Assembly (NCBI GenBank): GCA_021787435.1
Contig: JAJYLY010000001.1
Span: 248,001-312,000 of the forward strand
Direction of reading: 5' to 3'
Source of the DNA: Pseudomonadota bacterium
GTDB lineage: Bacteria > Pseudomonadota > Gammaproteobacteria > Burkholderiales > Gallionellaceae
Length of the DNA stretch: 64,000 bases
Shown: positions 10,537-20,874 of the stretch, one piece after another
How the letters are laid out: the number at the start of each line of letters is the position of its first letter
Numbering within the stretch: position 1 is the stretch's first letter
Notes under the pieces: model-generated
Database searches by the model: none
What the model was told of the DNA's origin: nothing
What the model saw: the letters and a program-made list of their open reading frames with translations, nothing else
Translations under genes and position numbers: made by a program

Positions 10537-11498
10537 CAGGATGCCTTTCCTTCGCGTTGCCCCAGCTTGTAGAGCATATAGCGGGCAATGGACAACACAA
10601 CAAAGGTGATGAAGAACAGGATCAGGCCAAGCTCGATCAGAGAGGATGTGTAAAGATCGCCAACGGCTTCGGTAAATTCATTGGCCAGCGCCGAAGAGAT
10701 ACTGTTTCCCGGATTGAGCAGGGACTTGGAAAGCTCATGCGCATTGCCGATTACAAAGGTGACCGCCATGGTCTCTCCCAGTGCGCGCCCCAACCCCAGC
10801 ATGATGCCGCCTGCCACCCCCACCTTGGTATAGGGCAGCACGATGCTCATCATCACTTCCCATGTGGTCGAGCCTAGGCCGTATGCGGATTCTTTGAGCA
10901 TCGCGGGGACGACATCAAACACATCGCGCATCACCGAGGAGATAAACGGGATGACCATGATCGCCAGGATGATGCTGGCGGTGAGTATGCCTATGCCCAT
11001 TGGCGGGCCAGAAAAGAACGGGCCGACATAAGGTATAGTGCCAATATGGTCGTTGATCCATGGCTCGATGTGATCGGCAAACAGCGGCGCGAACTCGAAA
11101 AGTCCCCACATGCCGTAGATGATGCTGGGGATGCCGGCCAGAAGCTCGATCGCCACGCCCAGAGGGCGGCGCAGCGCGCGCGGCGAGAGTTCGGTTAAGA
11201 AAAGCGCGATGCCAAAACTCACCGGTATCGCGATCAAGAGCGCAATGCCGGAGGTGACGAGTGTGCCGATGATGGGGATCAGCGCGCCGAATTTGTCGTT
11301 GACGGGATCCCAGGCTGAACTTGTCAGAAAACCGAAACCAAATGCATGAATCGCGGGTATGCTGCCCATGACCAGCGAGAACAGGATGGACGCAAGCAGA
11401 AGCAGGACGCCCAGCGCAGCAAGGCGCGTCAGGTTGCGAAACAGCGAGTCGAACAGGGTTTGCCGTTTCAGGCGTGCTTCATGTAAGAACATCGGCAT
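10536..11498 (-). CDS. pstC: Phosphate ABC transporter permease PstC
   Basis: 320-residue permease partner of PstA. I chose the Met at 11498 ([17 protein letters not shown]), preceded by AGAG at suitable spacing; an upstream reading to 11528 lacks support. It has the family segments [37 protein letters not shown] and a C-terminal membrane helix. A stem-loop lies between it and pstS. Confidence 0.97.
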   Translation of the reverse strand: MPMFLHEARLKRQTLFDSLFRNLTRLAALGVLLLLASILFSLVMGSIPAIHAFGFGFLTSSAWDPVNDKFGALIPIIGTLVTSGIALLIAIPVSFGIALFLTELSPRALRRPLGVAIELLAGIPSIIYGMWGLFEFAPLFADHIEPWINDHIGTIPYVGPFFSGPPMGIGILTASIILAIMVIPFISSVMRDVFDVVPAMLKESAYGLGSTTWEVMMSIVLPYTKVGVAGGIMLGLGRALGETMAVTFVIGNAHELSKSLLNPGNSISSALANEFTEAVGDLYTSSLIELGLILFFITFVVLSIARYMLYKLGQREGKAS

Positions 11499-11538
11499 AA
11501 TATTTGCTCTAGATTTAAGTGGCCGCATAACAACACGA

Positions 11539-11552
11539 GGGGCAAATGCCCC
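11539..11552 (-). promoter_or_regulatory. Stem-loop between pstS and pstC
   Basis: GGGGC-AAAT-GCCCC hairpin in the 81-base gap after pstS. Such stem-loops after a binding-protein gene often protect or attenuate transcripts so that the binding protein is made in excess over the permease. That role is inferred from context only. Confidence 0.45.
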
Positions 11553-11579
11553 CCGTAATTATAACCGCAACTGACTTAT

Positions 11580-12623
11580 TTACTTCCAGATTGCATGGCC
11601 TTGCGCATCCTTTATCTGCGCTTTCCAAGCGGCACGGATCAGGTCAGCCACAGAGTCAGGCATAGGAACGTAGTCTAAAGACTCGGCCATCTTGCTACCA
11701 TTCTTGAAAGACCAGTCGAAAAATTTCAATACTGCTTGCGCCGATTCAGGCTTATCCTGAGTCGTATGCATCAGCACGAAGGTGGAACCCGTGATGGGCC
11801 AGCTGTTCTTGCCGGGCTCATCGGTCAGGATTTCGTAGAAACCCGGAGCCTTGTCCCATTTCGCGCCGGATGCTGCCGCCTTGAAGGATTCAATGTTAGG
11901 CTGGACGAACTGGCCTTCGTGGTTCTTCATCTGCACGTGGTTCATCTTGTTTTGCAGCGCGTAAGCATACTCCACATAGCCGATTGAACCTTTGATGCGC
12001 TGCACATAGGAAGCCACGCCCTCGTTGCCCTTGCCGCCGGTGCCTGTCTTCCAAGAAACCGCAGTACCCTCGCCCACCGCAGATTTCCACTCTGGGCTGA
12101 CCTTAGAGAGATAATTGGTAAAGATGAAACTGGTGCCGGAACCGTCAGAACGATGCACCACGGTGATGTTCTGGTCAGGAAGCTTCATTCCTTTGTTCAG
12201 CGCTGCAATTTCAGCATCGTTCCACTTGGTGATCTTGCCAAGATAGATGTTGGCCAGAGTCTCACCATCCAGCTTCAAGGCACCAGCAGCAACACCCTCC
12301 AGATTGACAACCGGAACCACGGCACCATTGATCGCAGGAAATTGCATCAGGCCGTTTTTCTTAAGGTCTTCAGGTGTCATGGGCATGTCGGATGCGCCAA
12401 AATCCACGGTCTTAGCTTCGATCTGCTTGATGCCGCCGCCCGAACCGATGGACTGGTAATTCATGTTGGTGCCGGACTGCGCTTTGTAGGCATCAGCCCA
12501 TTTTGCAGCGATAGGATAGATAAATGTCGATCCGGCGCCGGTGATGTCTGTTGCAAAGCTCATGCTTGCATAGGCGAAGGCAGAGGCGGCAGTCATTGCG
12601 ATAAGAACTTGCTTAAGTTTCAT
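11580..12623 (-). CDS. pstS: Periplasmic phosphate-binding protein PstS
   Basis: Captures phosphate in the periplasm for PstCAB. The 347-residue precursor starts MKLKQVLIAMTAASAFAYAS with signal cleavage near SFA-TDITGAG; AGGAGAAATC directly precedes the ATG at 12623. Ligand-binding segments GAGSTFIYPI, IGSGGGIKQIEAKTVDFGASDMPM and VVHRSDGSGTSFIFTNYLS are typical. A longer in-frame reading to 12674 would bury the signal peptide and is rejected. A pho-box-like palindrome lies ~90 bases upstream. Confidence 0.98.
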   Translation of the reverse strand: MKLKQVLIAMTAASAFAYASMSFATDITGAGSTFIYPIAAKWADAYKAQSGTNMNYQSIGSGGGIKQIEAKTVDFGASDMPMTPEDLKKNGLMQFPAINGAVVPVVNLEGVAAGALKLDGETLANIYLGKITKWNDAEIAALNKGMKLPDQNITVVHRSDGSGTSFIFTNYLSKVSPEWKSAVGEGTAVSWKTGTGGKGNEGVASYVQRIKGSIGYVEYAYALQNKMNHVQMKNHEGQFVQPNIESFKAAASGAKWDKAPGFYEILTDEPGKNSWPITGSTFVLMHTTQDKPESAQAVLKFFDWSFKNGSKMAESLDYVPMPDSVADLIRAAWKAQIKDAQGHAIWK

Positions 12624-12690
12624 GATTTCTCCTGTTAGGTAGTGTGCCTTGTGTAGCCGTGCTGCCAGACGCAAAGCATTTCAAAGCAGG

Positions 12691-12717
12691 CGTCATAATA
12701 TTTATATTATATGACAG
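12691..12717 (-). promoter_or_regulatory. Candidate pho-box palindrome upstream of pstS
   Basis: The minus strand carries CTGTCATA (12710-12717), matching the 5' half of the PhoB consensus, then an A+T spacer and TATGACG, an inverted half. PhoB boxes are usually direct repeats 11 bp apart, so this is a good half-site in an unusual inverted layout. Position upstream of pstS and between it and the corA-like gene suits phosphate-starvation control. Confidence 0.45.
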
Positions 12718-12729
12718 TATTATTACACT

Positions 12730-14052
12730 TCAGGAAGCGACATTTGACCTGTGCTGAACTATCCTTATTCTTGTCTTGCGCCGCTCCGCACGACGCAGAC
12801 CCACGAAGGTCAACCAACCGACGAGCATCATGCCAAGCACGAAAGCGGGATAGGAGATGGATCGCGGGATGTTCTCCGTCATCACCGAATATTCCGACAT
12901 GCCGCCTATGCCAGCCAAAAGATTTAGCGGCATGAACACTACACTGATGATGGTTAACCGTTTGATGTCCTTATTCTGGTTGATGTTGATCGAGCTATCC
13001 GTGGCATCCATCAGAAAGTTGATCTTATTGAACAGAAAGGCGGTATGCCCGTCTAGCGATTCGATATCGCGCAAAATCTCGCGTACATTTTCATGCTGGG
13101 CTTCGGAGAGAAGTTTCGCGCGCATCAGAAAAGACAACGCGCGCCTTGTATCCAGCACATTGCGGCGTATGCGCCCGTTGATATCCTCCTCCTCGGCGAT
13201 GGAGGCCAGTATCGCGGCGGCCTCATCGTCGGTAATGCGGGACCTCAAAACCTGTTTTCCCACGATGCCGAGATCCGCATAAACATCCTCCAGTGCATTG
13301 GCTGAATATTCCACATCCGCTGCATAAAGATCGAGCAGCACATCTCGCGCTTCGGACACATAACCTGTCTGCGCACGCGCTCTCAATCGCTGCAGGCGGA
13401 ATACCGGAAGCTCCTCGCCGCGCACGGAGAACAGCATGCCCTTGTGCAACACGAATGCCACCGCCACGTTGCGCGACTCGTCTTCCCGGTCAAGCAGGAA
13501 ATCCGAATGCAGATGCACTTCATCGCCCTCGCCCACATAGAAACGTGCGCTGGTCTCCAAGTCTGTCAGCGCCTTAGGGTTGGGCAGATCGACTTCAAAC
13601 AATTCGCGAGCCCATGCGTTCTGCTCATCGTCTGGAGCAATCAGGTCTATCCAGATGGGATGAGCCTTGGCCAGATCCTCGCGACTCGCAATCGGAATCT
13701 GCCGCAGACGTCCTTCAAACAGGTCAAACACCCTTATGTTCATGCTATGGCCTTGCAGCCTGACTTCCGTGACCAGCTCCGAACGAACATCGTCGGAAAT
13801 GAGCCGCAGTATCTCATCCTTGCGATCATTGCTTATCAGCTGCCAGATGATCTCGCGATCCTTGCTTGACAGCGCTTCCACGATCCTGGCAACCGAGGGA
13901 AGGTCGAGCTCTTCGAGCCTCACCTGCAACTCGGCAAGATGCTGCTTGTGCGCCAGTGTTTCGATCAGCCTGTGTTTTTGCAGCAGCCTGTGAACCTGCC
14001 AGAGATGTTTTTGCGTGGCTTCATGATCTGTGTCCAGCATAATCGGGGCCAT
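12730..14052 (-). CDS. CorA-type divalent cation transporter with N-terminal MgtE-N-like domain
   Basis: 440 residues. Residues ~25-110 (ELDLPSVARIVEALSSKDRE, then ISNDRKDEILRLISDDVRSEL) resemble the helical MgtE intracellular N domain, which senses Mg2+ in MgtE channels. Residues ~120-440 are CorA-like: a long cytoplasmic helical domain, TM1 (IISVVFMPLNLLAGIGGM), a short loop, TM2 (FVLGMMLVGWLTFVGL) and a basic tail. The CorA signature GMN reads GMS here (384-386), so selectivity or activity may differ. It probably sits as an oligomer in the inner membrane moving Mg2+ or another divalent ion. It lies upstream of pstS on the same strand, but the pho-box palindrome between them suggests separate transcription. 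Confidence 0.85.
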   Translation of the reverse strand: MAPIMLDTDHEATQKHLWQVHRLLQKHRLIETLAHKQHLAELQVRLEELDLPSVARIVEALSSKDREIIWQLISNDRKDEILRLISDDVRSELVTEVRLQGHSMNIRVFDLFEGRLRQIPIASREDLAKAHPIWIDLIAPDDEQNAWARELFEVDLPNPKALTDLETSARFYVGEGDEVHLHSDFLLDREDESRNVAVAFVLHKGMLFSVRGEELPVFRLQRLRARAQTGYVSEARDVLLDLYAADVEYSANALEDVYADLGIVGKQVLRSRITDDEAAAILASIAEEEDINGRIRRNVLDTRRALSFLMRAKLLSEAQHENVREILRDIESLDGHTAFLFNKINFLMDATDSSININQNKDIKRLTIISVVFMPLNLLAGIGGMSEYSVMTENIPRSISYPAFVLGMMLVGWLTFVGLRRAERRKTRIRIVQHRSNVAS

Positions 14053-14212
14053 CCATAAATTTGCCGCGATTCTAGCTTAATTCGGTCCGCCCAACTTTAC
14101 CTGATGTTGGTTTTTAATCGCCCGATAAATTCGATTGAAAAAATGGCAGTTGAATGTTTCTGTCCGCTCCTGTAGAATCCACCCTCTTTTGAAAATCGGT
14201 TGGAGTAGAAGC

Positions 14213-14449
14213 ATGGCACGAGTATGTCAAGTGACGGGCAAGGGCCCAATGAGCGGAAACAATGTTTCGCATGCGAATAACAAAACCAAGCGTCGTTTCT
14301 TACCTAATTTGCAGCGTCGTCGCTTCTGGGTCGAATCTGAAAACCGCTGGGTCAGCCTGCGACTGACCAATGCCGGATTGCGCACTATAGACAAGAACGG
14401 CATCGAATCCGTGCTTTCTGATATGCGCGCACGCGGCGAAAAAATTTAA
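14213..14449 (+). CDS. rpmB: 50S ribosomal protein L28
   Basis: 78 residues starting [20 protein letters not shown], the standard L28 N-terminus, with the usual basic [16 protein letters not shown] block and C-terminal [11 protein letters not shown] start at the ATG at 14213 with GGAG upstream; an upstream in-frame reading is spurious. A TGTAGAAT box at about 14171-14178 is a likely -10 element. Co-transcribed with rpmG. Confidence 0.98.
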   Translation: MARVCQVTGKGPMSGNNVSHANNKTKRRFLPNLQRRRFWVESENRWVSLRLTNAGLRTIDKNGIESVLSDMRARGEKI

Positions 14450-14461
14450 GGAGTATCGAAA

Positions 14462-14617
14462 ATGCGTGAAAAAATTAAACTTGAGTCCAGTGCAGGTACT
14501 GGCCACTTCTATACGACCGACAAAAATAAGCGCACTACTCCGGAAAAGATCGAGATGAAAAAATACGATCCTGTGGCACGTAAGCATGTTATGTACAAGG
14601 AAACCAAGCTGAAGTAA
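14462..14617 (+). CDS. rpmG: 50S ribosomal protein L33
   Basis: 51 residues, [19 protein letters not shown] through [19 protein letters not shown]. It is the Cys-free form of L33 (no CxxC zinc pairs). AAGGAG lies upstream, 12 bases after rpmB. Followed by a terminator. Confidence 0.97.
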   Translation: MREKIKLESSAGTGHFYTTDKNKRTTPEKIEMKKYDPVARKHVMYKETKLK

Positions 14618-14642
14618 TTCAGCCGGGTTGCCAGATAAAAAT

Positions 14643-14665
14643 GCCCGCACATGCGGGCTTTTTAT
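14643..14665 (+). terminator. Rho-independent terminator after rpmB-rpmG
   Basis: GCCCGCACATGCGGGC hairpin followed by TTTTTATT. Confidence 0.9.
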
Positions 14666-14693
14666 TGAACGATTTCATTTCAGGAAAAACACC

Positions 14694-14813
14694 ATGAACA
14701 GTTATATCGCGCTGGCATTGCTGTGGGCTTGGGTAATCGGCTTTCTGGGTACATTGATCTATCTGCACAAGAAGAAATATTTCCCCAACGGGACGAGCAA
14801 ACCGCATCACTGA
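14694..14813 (+). CDS. Small single-span membrane protein
   Basis: 39 residues: MNSYIALALLWAWVIGFLGT, then LIYLHKKKYFPNGTSKPHH. One transmembrane helix (about residues 4-24) followed by a positively charged cytoplasmic-type tail. CAGG lies 10 bases before the ATG. It sits between the rpmG terminator and the convergent nnrS gene. No family recognised. The clean hydrophobic-then-basic pattern and ribosome-binding site suggest a real gene, but it is short. Confidence 0.5.
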   Translation: MNSYIALALLWAWVIGFLGTLIYLHKKKYFPNGTSKPHH

Positions 14814-14822
14814 ACCGACAGA

Positions 14823-16004
14823 TCAACTTGGCATGGCATCCGCACCAGGCTTCGCAAGGATAGGTCCATACACCAGAACAAACAGGGCAAAGGCAATCAG
14901 CCATAGTCCCTGCGCGGCAGCCAGCCACAACAGATAGTGCAGCGGTGCAATCATTGGCAATAGCACCCTGGCAACATAGGCCGAAAACATCAGAACGAAC
15001 ATCGGCAACAGCAGCTTCGAATGCCGTTGAATATTGCGTCCGGTGTGAGCCAATGAAACGCGTGCCATCATGCCCATCGCAATCATGCCGACGCTGCCCA
15101 CTGCGAACGCATGCAGCGCCAAAAATGGGGGCAGGGATATGAACGGCTCAAGCATCTTGAGCAGAAATCCGAATGCAGCGCCCGCATAACCCATATATAA
15201 AACCCACAGCAGCGGTTTTTTCCAGATACCTTTGGTATGCCAGCCCGCCAGTCGCAACACATGAATCACAAACAGCAAGCCTGCGAGTATGGTCACAACA
15301 GAAGCATTGCGCCAGAACACATCGGCGATCACGAACAGCACGAATGCATAGATGGCAGAACGATCGACCCACAAGCTGTTCTTCAGTTTCACGGGATAGC
15401 CGACACCCTGCTCGATGAAGAACGGCAATACACGCCGCGCCATGCTGAAAATCAAAGCCAGTAGGACGTATAATCCGGCCTGCAAGCCCCAGACGACACC
15501 TTGCTCCAACACCCCCGATGCGCCGAGATAAAAGCAGAGATTAGCCAGCAGCATCAACACCAGTTTCGACGCAATACCGATTTGTTGGTACTGTTTTGCG
15601 CGCAGGATGGGTGTAAAGACCGCAACGATGAGCCATGAATCAAACAAGAGGTCCGGCAGCGCCATGGGCCATCCGGACATTCCTGCCAATCTCGCCGCCA
15701 GCCACAGCGCAGCCAGACCTGCAAGCTGGTAACCATGAATCGTGTCCAGACGGGTCCAGTTGCGCACTGCCGTTAACAGGAATCCGGCTGCAACAGCCAT
15801 GCCATAACCAAAAATCATTTCATGCGCATGCCAGTACAGGGGTGAAAAAATCAGACCCTGCGCATGCCAGCCATAAACATAAACAGCACCCCAGAGAAAC
15901 ATCGATATCAGCGAATACAAGCTCGCCAGCAGAAAAAACGGGCGAAATCCAAGAGTCCATAAAACAGATGGGGTGCGATGTTTCTTTTTTTCTTGGATAA
16001 GCAC
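14823..16004 (-). CDS. nnrS: NnrS family heme-copper membrane protein
   Basis: 393-residue polytopic inner-membrane protein of the NnrS family, linked to protection from nitric oxide and nitrosative stress. N-terminal LWTLGFRPFFLLASLYSLIS, then HAHEMIFGYGMAVAAGFLLTAVRNWT and the C-terminal ALHAFAVGSVGMIAMGMMARVSLAHTGR are typical, with His residues suited to heme/copper binding and about 12 hydrophobic segments. An NsrR-like operator lies 30-55 bases upstream of its start, matching its expected NO-responsive control. Confidence 0.93.
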   Translation of the reverse strand: MLIQEKKKHRTPSVLWTLGFRPFFLLASLYSLISMFLWGAVYVYGWHAQGLIFSPLYWHAHEMIFGYGMAVAAGFLLTAVRNWTRLDTIHGYQLAGLAALWLAARLAGMSGWPMALPDLLFDSWLIVAVFTPILRAKQYQQIGIASKLVLMLLANLCFYLGASGVLEQGVVWGLQAGLYVLLALIFSMARRVLPFFIEQGVGYPVKLKNSLWVDRSAIYAFVLFVIADVFWRNASVVTILAGLLFVIHVLRLAGWHTKGIWKKPLLWVLYMGYAGAAFGFLLKMLEPFISLPPFLALHAFAVGSVGMIAMGMMARVSLAHTGRNIQRHSKLLLPMFVLMFSAYVARVLLPMIAPLHYLLWLAAAQGLWLIAFALFVLVYGPILAKPGADAMPS

Positions 16005-16034
16005 GGATAAAAGGCCTCTCGAACGATCAGATTA

Positions 16035-16057
16035 ATGATTTATTTTAAATACATCAT
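16035..16057 (-). promoter_or_regulatory. Candidate NsrR operator upstream of nnrS
   Basis: The 23-base near-palindrome runs ATGATTTATTTTAAATACAT plus CAT. It matches the proteobacterial NsrR pattern (GATGyATTTyAAATrCATC) closely, with matched arms around TTTAAA. NsrR is a [Fe-S] repressor relieved by nitric oxide. An adjacent TTGATCATATCA resembles FNR/DNR half-sites but has the wrong spacing. Confidence 0.7.
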
Positions 16058-16151
16058 ATTTTGATCATATCACAACAGGGGATGAATTCGAGCACGGCAA
16101 GTGGTGAGCAAGCTCTCACCGCAGGATGCAAAGCCTGCTTTCTGCCGGCGG

Positions 16152-16520
16152 TTAGCGGCTCACCGGCATCAGATGCTTTTGTGGAACGTGCTCTGCGGGC
16201 AGCGGTTTTTCAAACAATAAACCTTTGATCTCGTCGCAGCCAAACAGGCGCAGCAGTTCAAACTGCTCTTCAGTCTCGACGCCTTCTGCAACCGCATTGA
16301 GTTTCAGCTCAAGCGCCAAATTGACTATGTTGGAAACCAGCGACTTTCCCGCCTCGCCTGCGGTCCTTCATGTCAATCACGAAAAAGCGGTCGACATTCA
16401 GCGTATTCATCGGCAATTTAGAAAGCAGTGCCAGTGAAGAAAATCCAGTGCCAAAATCGTCGATCGAAATAGACACGCCCATGTCGCGTATCGCATTCAG
16501 GCTGGCGATATTTCGTTACA
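16152..16520 (-). pseudogene. Decayed EAL-domain (c-di-GMP phosphodiesterase) gene, C-terminal part
   Basis: Reverse-strand reading gives IRDMGVSISIDDFGTGFSSL and LALLSKLPMNTLNVDRFFVI in one frame, then after a frameshift near 16360 SLVSNIVNLALELKLNAVAE, GVETEEQFELLRLFGCDEIK and a C-terminus ending at 16152. These are consecutive C-terminal EAL segments, so the gene is split by a frameshift. Nothing upstream encodes the N-terminal half or other domains. Clearly non-functional as it stands. Confidence 0.85.
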
Positions 16521-16643
16521 CATATTCCATGATCATGATTTTTGGTTTTTGCCTGATCTTGGACAGCACAAGGAGGCACAATCTTGTGAACCGCTTTCTA
16601 CCTGTCCAGAACTTACGTCAGATCAAGGCTTCACCCTGCGGAT

Positions 16644-16781
16644 TTATGCTGTTTTGGACAGCAATGGCATGACATACAGCTTTTCCTCGACAGATATGAC
16701 TCCCACCTGCCAGCCGTGCTCCCCCAGAAAAAGGCGCAGGGCATCTTCCTCGCTGCCGTGATCGATCAGGATTCGGGTCAT
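16644..16781 (-). CDS. Short ORF of unknown function (45 aa)
   Basis: Reads MTRILIDHGSEEDALRLFLG, then EHGWQVGVISVEEKLYVMPL and LSKTA. No family recognised and no obvious ribosome-binding site. It lies between the decayed EAL gene and the NrfJ-like gene, so it may be a remnant of neighbouring decay. The rest of 16520-16644 shows no coding sense. Confidence 0.25.
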   Translation of the reverse strand: MTRILIDHGSEEDALRLFLGEHGWQVGVISVEEKLYVMPLLSKTA

Positions 16782-16804
16782 GTTCTCTATGAGACTAGAT
16801 CGAT

Positions 16805-17143
16805 TTATTTGGCAGGCGGAACCGCTGCAGCGTCTTTGCCGACATCGGTCAGATTACCGAAATAGATCGTCTTGAATGTCCTGTTGAGCGAAGGGCTCTT
16901 GAAGTCATGCAACACCATCGCTTTTTCGATTTCCACGCGATCGCCCTTGGCTAGTTTCGACTTGTTCACAGCAGCCCATGTCTCGCCCTTGCTGGTCTTA
17001 AGATGCAGATAGGTATAGATGGACACATCCTTGGCTTCGAGCACCTCGCCCTTAAGTGTGAATAGCGGCGGCGGTGGCGGTATCTCGTCAGCAGCAGCAG
17101 ATGCAGCGAAGAGAATCGCGAAAATAGACAAAATGGTTTTCAT
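16805..17143 (-). CDS. NrfJ-like secreted OB-fold protein
   Basis: 112 residues from the ATG at 17143, which has AAGGA seven bases upstream; a GTG two codons earlier is less likely. Signal peptide MKTILSIFAILFAASAAADE. The mature part, with GEVLEAKDVSIYTYLHLKTS, GETWAAVNKSKLAKGD and LNRTFKTIYFG, matches a small family often annotated NrfJ-like and thought to adopt an OB fold. Function is not established. A single gene between the 45-aa ORF and an rRNA pseudouridine synthase. Confidence 0.75.
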   Translation of the reverse strand: MKTILSIFAILFAASAAADEIPPPPPLFTLKGEVLEAKDVSIYTYLHLKTSKGETWAAVNKSKLAKGDRVEIEKAMVLHDFKSPSLNRTFKTIYFGNLTDVGKDAAAVPPAK

Positions 17144-17165
17144 AGACACTTCCTTGTGATGCGCA

Positions 17166-17702
17166 TTATATCAGATGCCAGTTTCCCGGTTGCAAATCGC
17201 CCAACAACCACTCGCCGATGCGGCAGCGTATCAGGCGCAAGGTAGGAAATCCCACTGCGGCCGTCATGCGGCGCACCTGTCGGTTTTTGCCCTCTTGGAT
17301 AGTCAGTTCAATCCAGCTAGTCGGTATGTGTTTGCGGAAACGCACCGGCGGATTGCGCGGCCACAGATTTTTCGGCTCGTCGATCAGGCGCGCCTCGGCA
17401 GGACGGGTCGTGAATTCTGAGAGCCTGACCCCGCCGCGCAATTTTTCAAGAGCAGCATCGTCTGGCACGCCTTCCACCTCCACCCAGTATGTCTTGGGCA
17501 GCTTGTGCCTGGGGTCAGTGATGCGATGCTGCATTTGACCATCGTCAGTCAGTACCAACAGGCCCTCGCTGTCGGTATCCAATCGTCCTGCGGGATAAAA
17601 ACCGGGAAGCGGGATATAATCAGAAAGTGTCGGATGCATGCCATCGCGGCTGAACTGACAGATCACGCCAAACGGTTTGTTGAAAATCAATATGCGTCCC
17701 AT
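17166..17702 (-). CDS. rluE: 23S rRNA pseudouridine synthase, RluE/RsuA family
   Basis: 178 residues. Catalytic Asp in GRLDTDSEGLLVLTDDG (residues ~39-55), plus LNKPFGV-type N-terminus (IFNKPFGVICQFS) and the C-terminal GKNRQVRRMTAAVGFPTLRLIR. It lacks the N-terminal S4 domain, as in RluE, which modifies U2457 of E. coli 23S rRNA. Single gene, divergent from icd. Confidence 0.92.
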   Translation of the reverse strand: MGRILIFNKPFGVICQFSRDGMHPTLSDYIPLPGFYPAGRLDTDSEGLLVLTDDGQMQHRITDPRHKLPKTYWVEVEGVPDDAALEKLRGGVRLSEFTTRPAEARLIDEPKNLWPRNPPVRFRKHIPTSWIELTIQEGKNRQVRRMTAAVGFPTLRLIRCRIGEWLLGDLQPGNWHLI

Positions 17703-17762
17703 TTGAATTACGGTTTATTTTTGAAATGCCATTCTACCCTGCCTTTCAGTGCTGCCGGTTGA

Positions 17763-20006
<2,244 letters not shown>

Positions 20007-20009
<3 letters not shown>

Positions 20010-20111
20010 CGGGCATAGCAAAGATGCCACCCTTAATAACTCGCTATGCCTGCCTGCCCCTCCCCCAAAGTGTGAGGGAATAAACAAACGCTTGCGCGAG
20101 TTTCACGTTAA
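20007..20111 (+). repeat. Structured dispersed repeat, copy 1
   Basis: Begins TAACGGGCATAGC and ends CTTGCGCGAGTTTCACGTTAA. Stem I: CGGGCATAGC (20010-20019) pairs with GCTATGCCTG (20043-20052). Stem II: CCCTC/GAGGG further on. The initial TAA is the icd stop codon. Related copies at 20569-20688 and 37129-37248, all in the same orientation. Confidence 0.85.
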
Positions 20112-20120
20112 AGCAGCAAG

Positions 20121-20549
20121 CTAGCGGACAACACCAGGCACCTGATTGCCTTTGGAATACATACATTGCTCGTAGGCGTTGTTGTACTGAATCTGGATCA
20201 GATTGTCGGCTTGGTCAGAAGAGTCGCTGCCCGATACAGTGCCCGCAAGAGCGCCTACGCCGGCACCCACGCCTGCGCCCTGATGGTTGCCCACGGCAGC
20301 GCCCAGACCTGCGCCCAGCAATGCTCCCAGCGTGGCCCTGCCTACAGCTCCGGTATTCGCCGAACCCGCCTGCCCAGCGACTTGGGACTGAGCGTATTGT
20401 TTGCACTGCTCCTGATCCTGCTGGAATACATCAAAAGGTTTATTGGGACTGGGCATCACTAACACGGTCGGCCCCATGGGTGTCGACGCGCACGCCGCAA
20501 GCAGAAAAAGCGATGATCCGGTGATTGCGAGTTTCTTGCCGTATTTCAT
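20121..20549 (-). CDS. Glycine-zipper outer-membrane lipoprotein
   Basis: 142 residues from the ATG at 20549, which has GAGGA upstream; an in-frame ATG at 20564 is less well placed. MKYGKKLAITGSSLFLLAAC is a lipoprotein signal with lipobox LAAC. A Gly-rich zipper (LGALLGAGLGAAVGNHQGAG and following VGAGVGALAGTVSG) occupies the middle, and four Cys occur overall. Similar to SlyB/RcpB-type envelope proteins; function uncertain. It lies between direct copies 1 and 2 of the structured repeat and is transcribed opposite to icd. Confidence 0.8.
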   Translation of the reverse strand: MKYGKKLAITGSSLFLLAACASTPMGPTVLVMPSPNKPFDVFQQDQEQCKQYAQSQVAGQAGSANTGAVGRATLGALLGAGLGAAVGNHQGAGVGAGVGALAGTVSGSDSSDQADNLIQIQYNNAYEQCMYSKGNQVPGVVR

Positions 20550-20568
20550 GTAAGTCTTCCTCAATAAC

Positions 20569-20688
20569 TAACGGGTATGGCAAAAATGCCACCCCTCATA
20601 TTGTAACTCGCCATGCCCGTTGTCCTCACCCCAACCTACTCACGGAGGGTGTGGGGACAACCGAACGCTTGCGCGAATTTCACGTTAA
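20569..20688 (+). repeat. Structured dispersed repeat, copy 2
   Basis: Begins TAACGGGTATGGC and ends CTTGCGCGAATTTCACGTTAA. Stem I: CGGGTATGGC (20572-20581) with GCCATGCCCG (20610-20619). Stem II: a CCCC/GGGG stem inside the 20628-20657 segment. Base differences from copy 1 keep stem I paired (AGC/GCT versus GGC/GCC). Confidence 0.85.
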
Positions 20689-20874
20689 TGTAACGAACTG
20701 CACCCTGCGCCGCAATAGACGCAAACGCATCATGAAAGTTCACCGGCAAGACAGGCGCCTATACCCTTACCTGAATTCAGGCTATCATGAACCATAGTGA
20801 TTTACAATCAGTGCATTAAAGTCCTGTGCGCTAACAGCATAGCTCTACAAGGCATTGTAACTGCGCACGATTTA
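20689..20874. other. Intergenic stretch without recognisable gene
   Basis: Together with repeat copy 2 this fills the ~325 bases between two minus-strand lipoprotein genes. I see no coding frame, tRNA or convincing terminator in it. Confidence 0.5.

Noticed and set aside
16056..16072. FNR-like site TTGATCATATCA near nnrS
   Set aside because: Half-sites are spaced too closely for FNR/DNR; the NsrR-like palindrome next to it is a better explanation.
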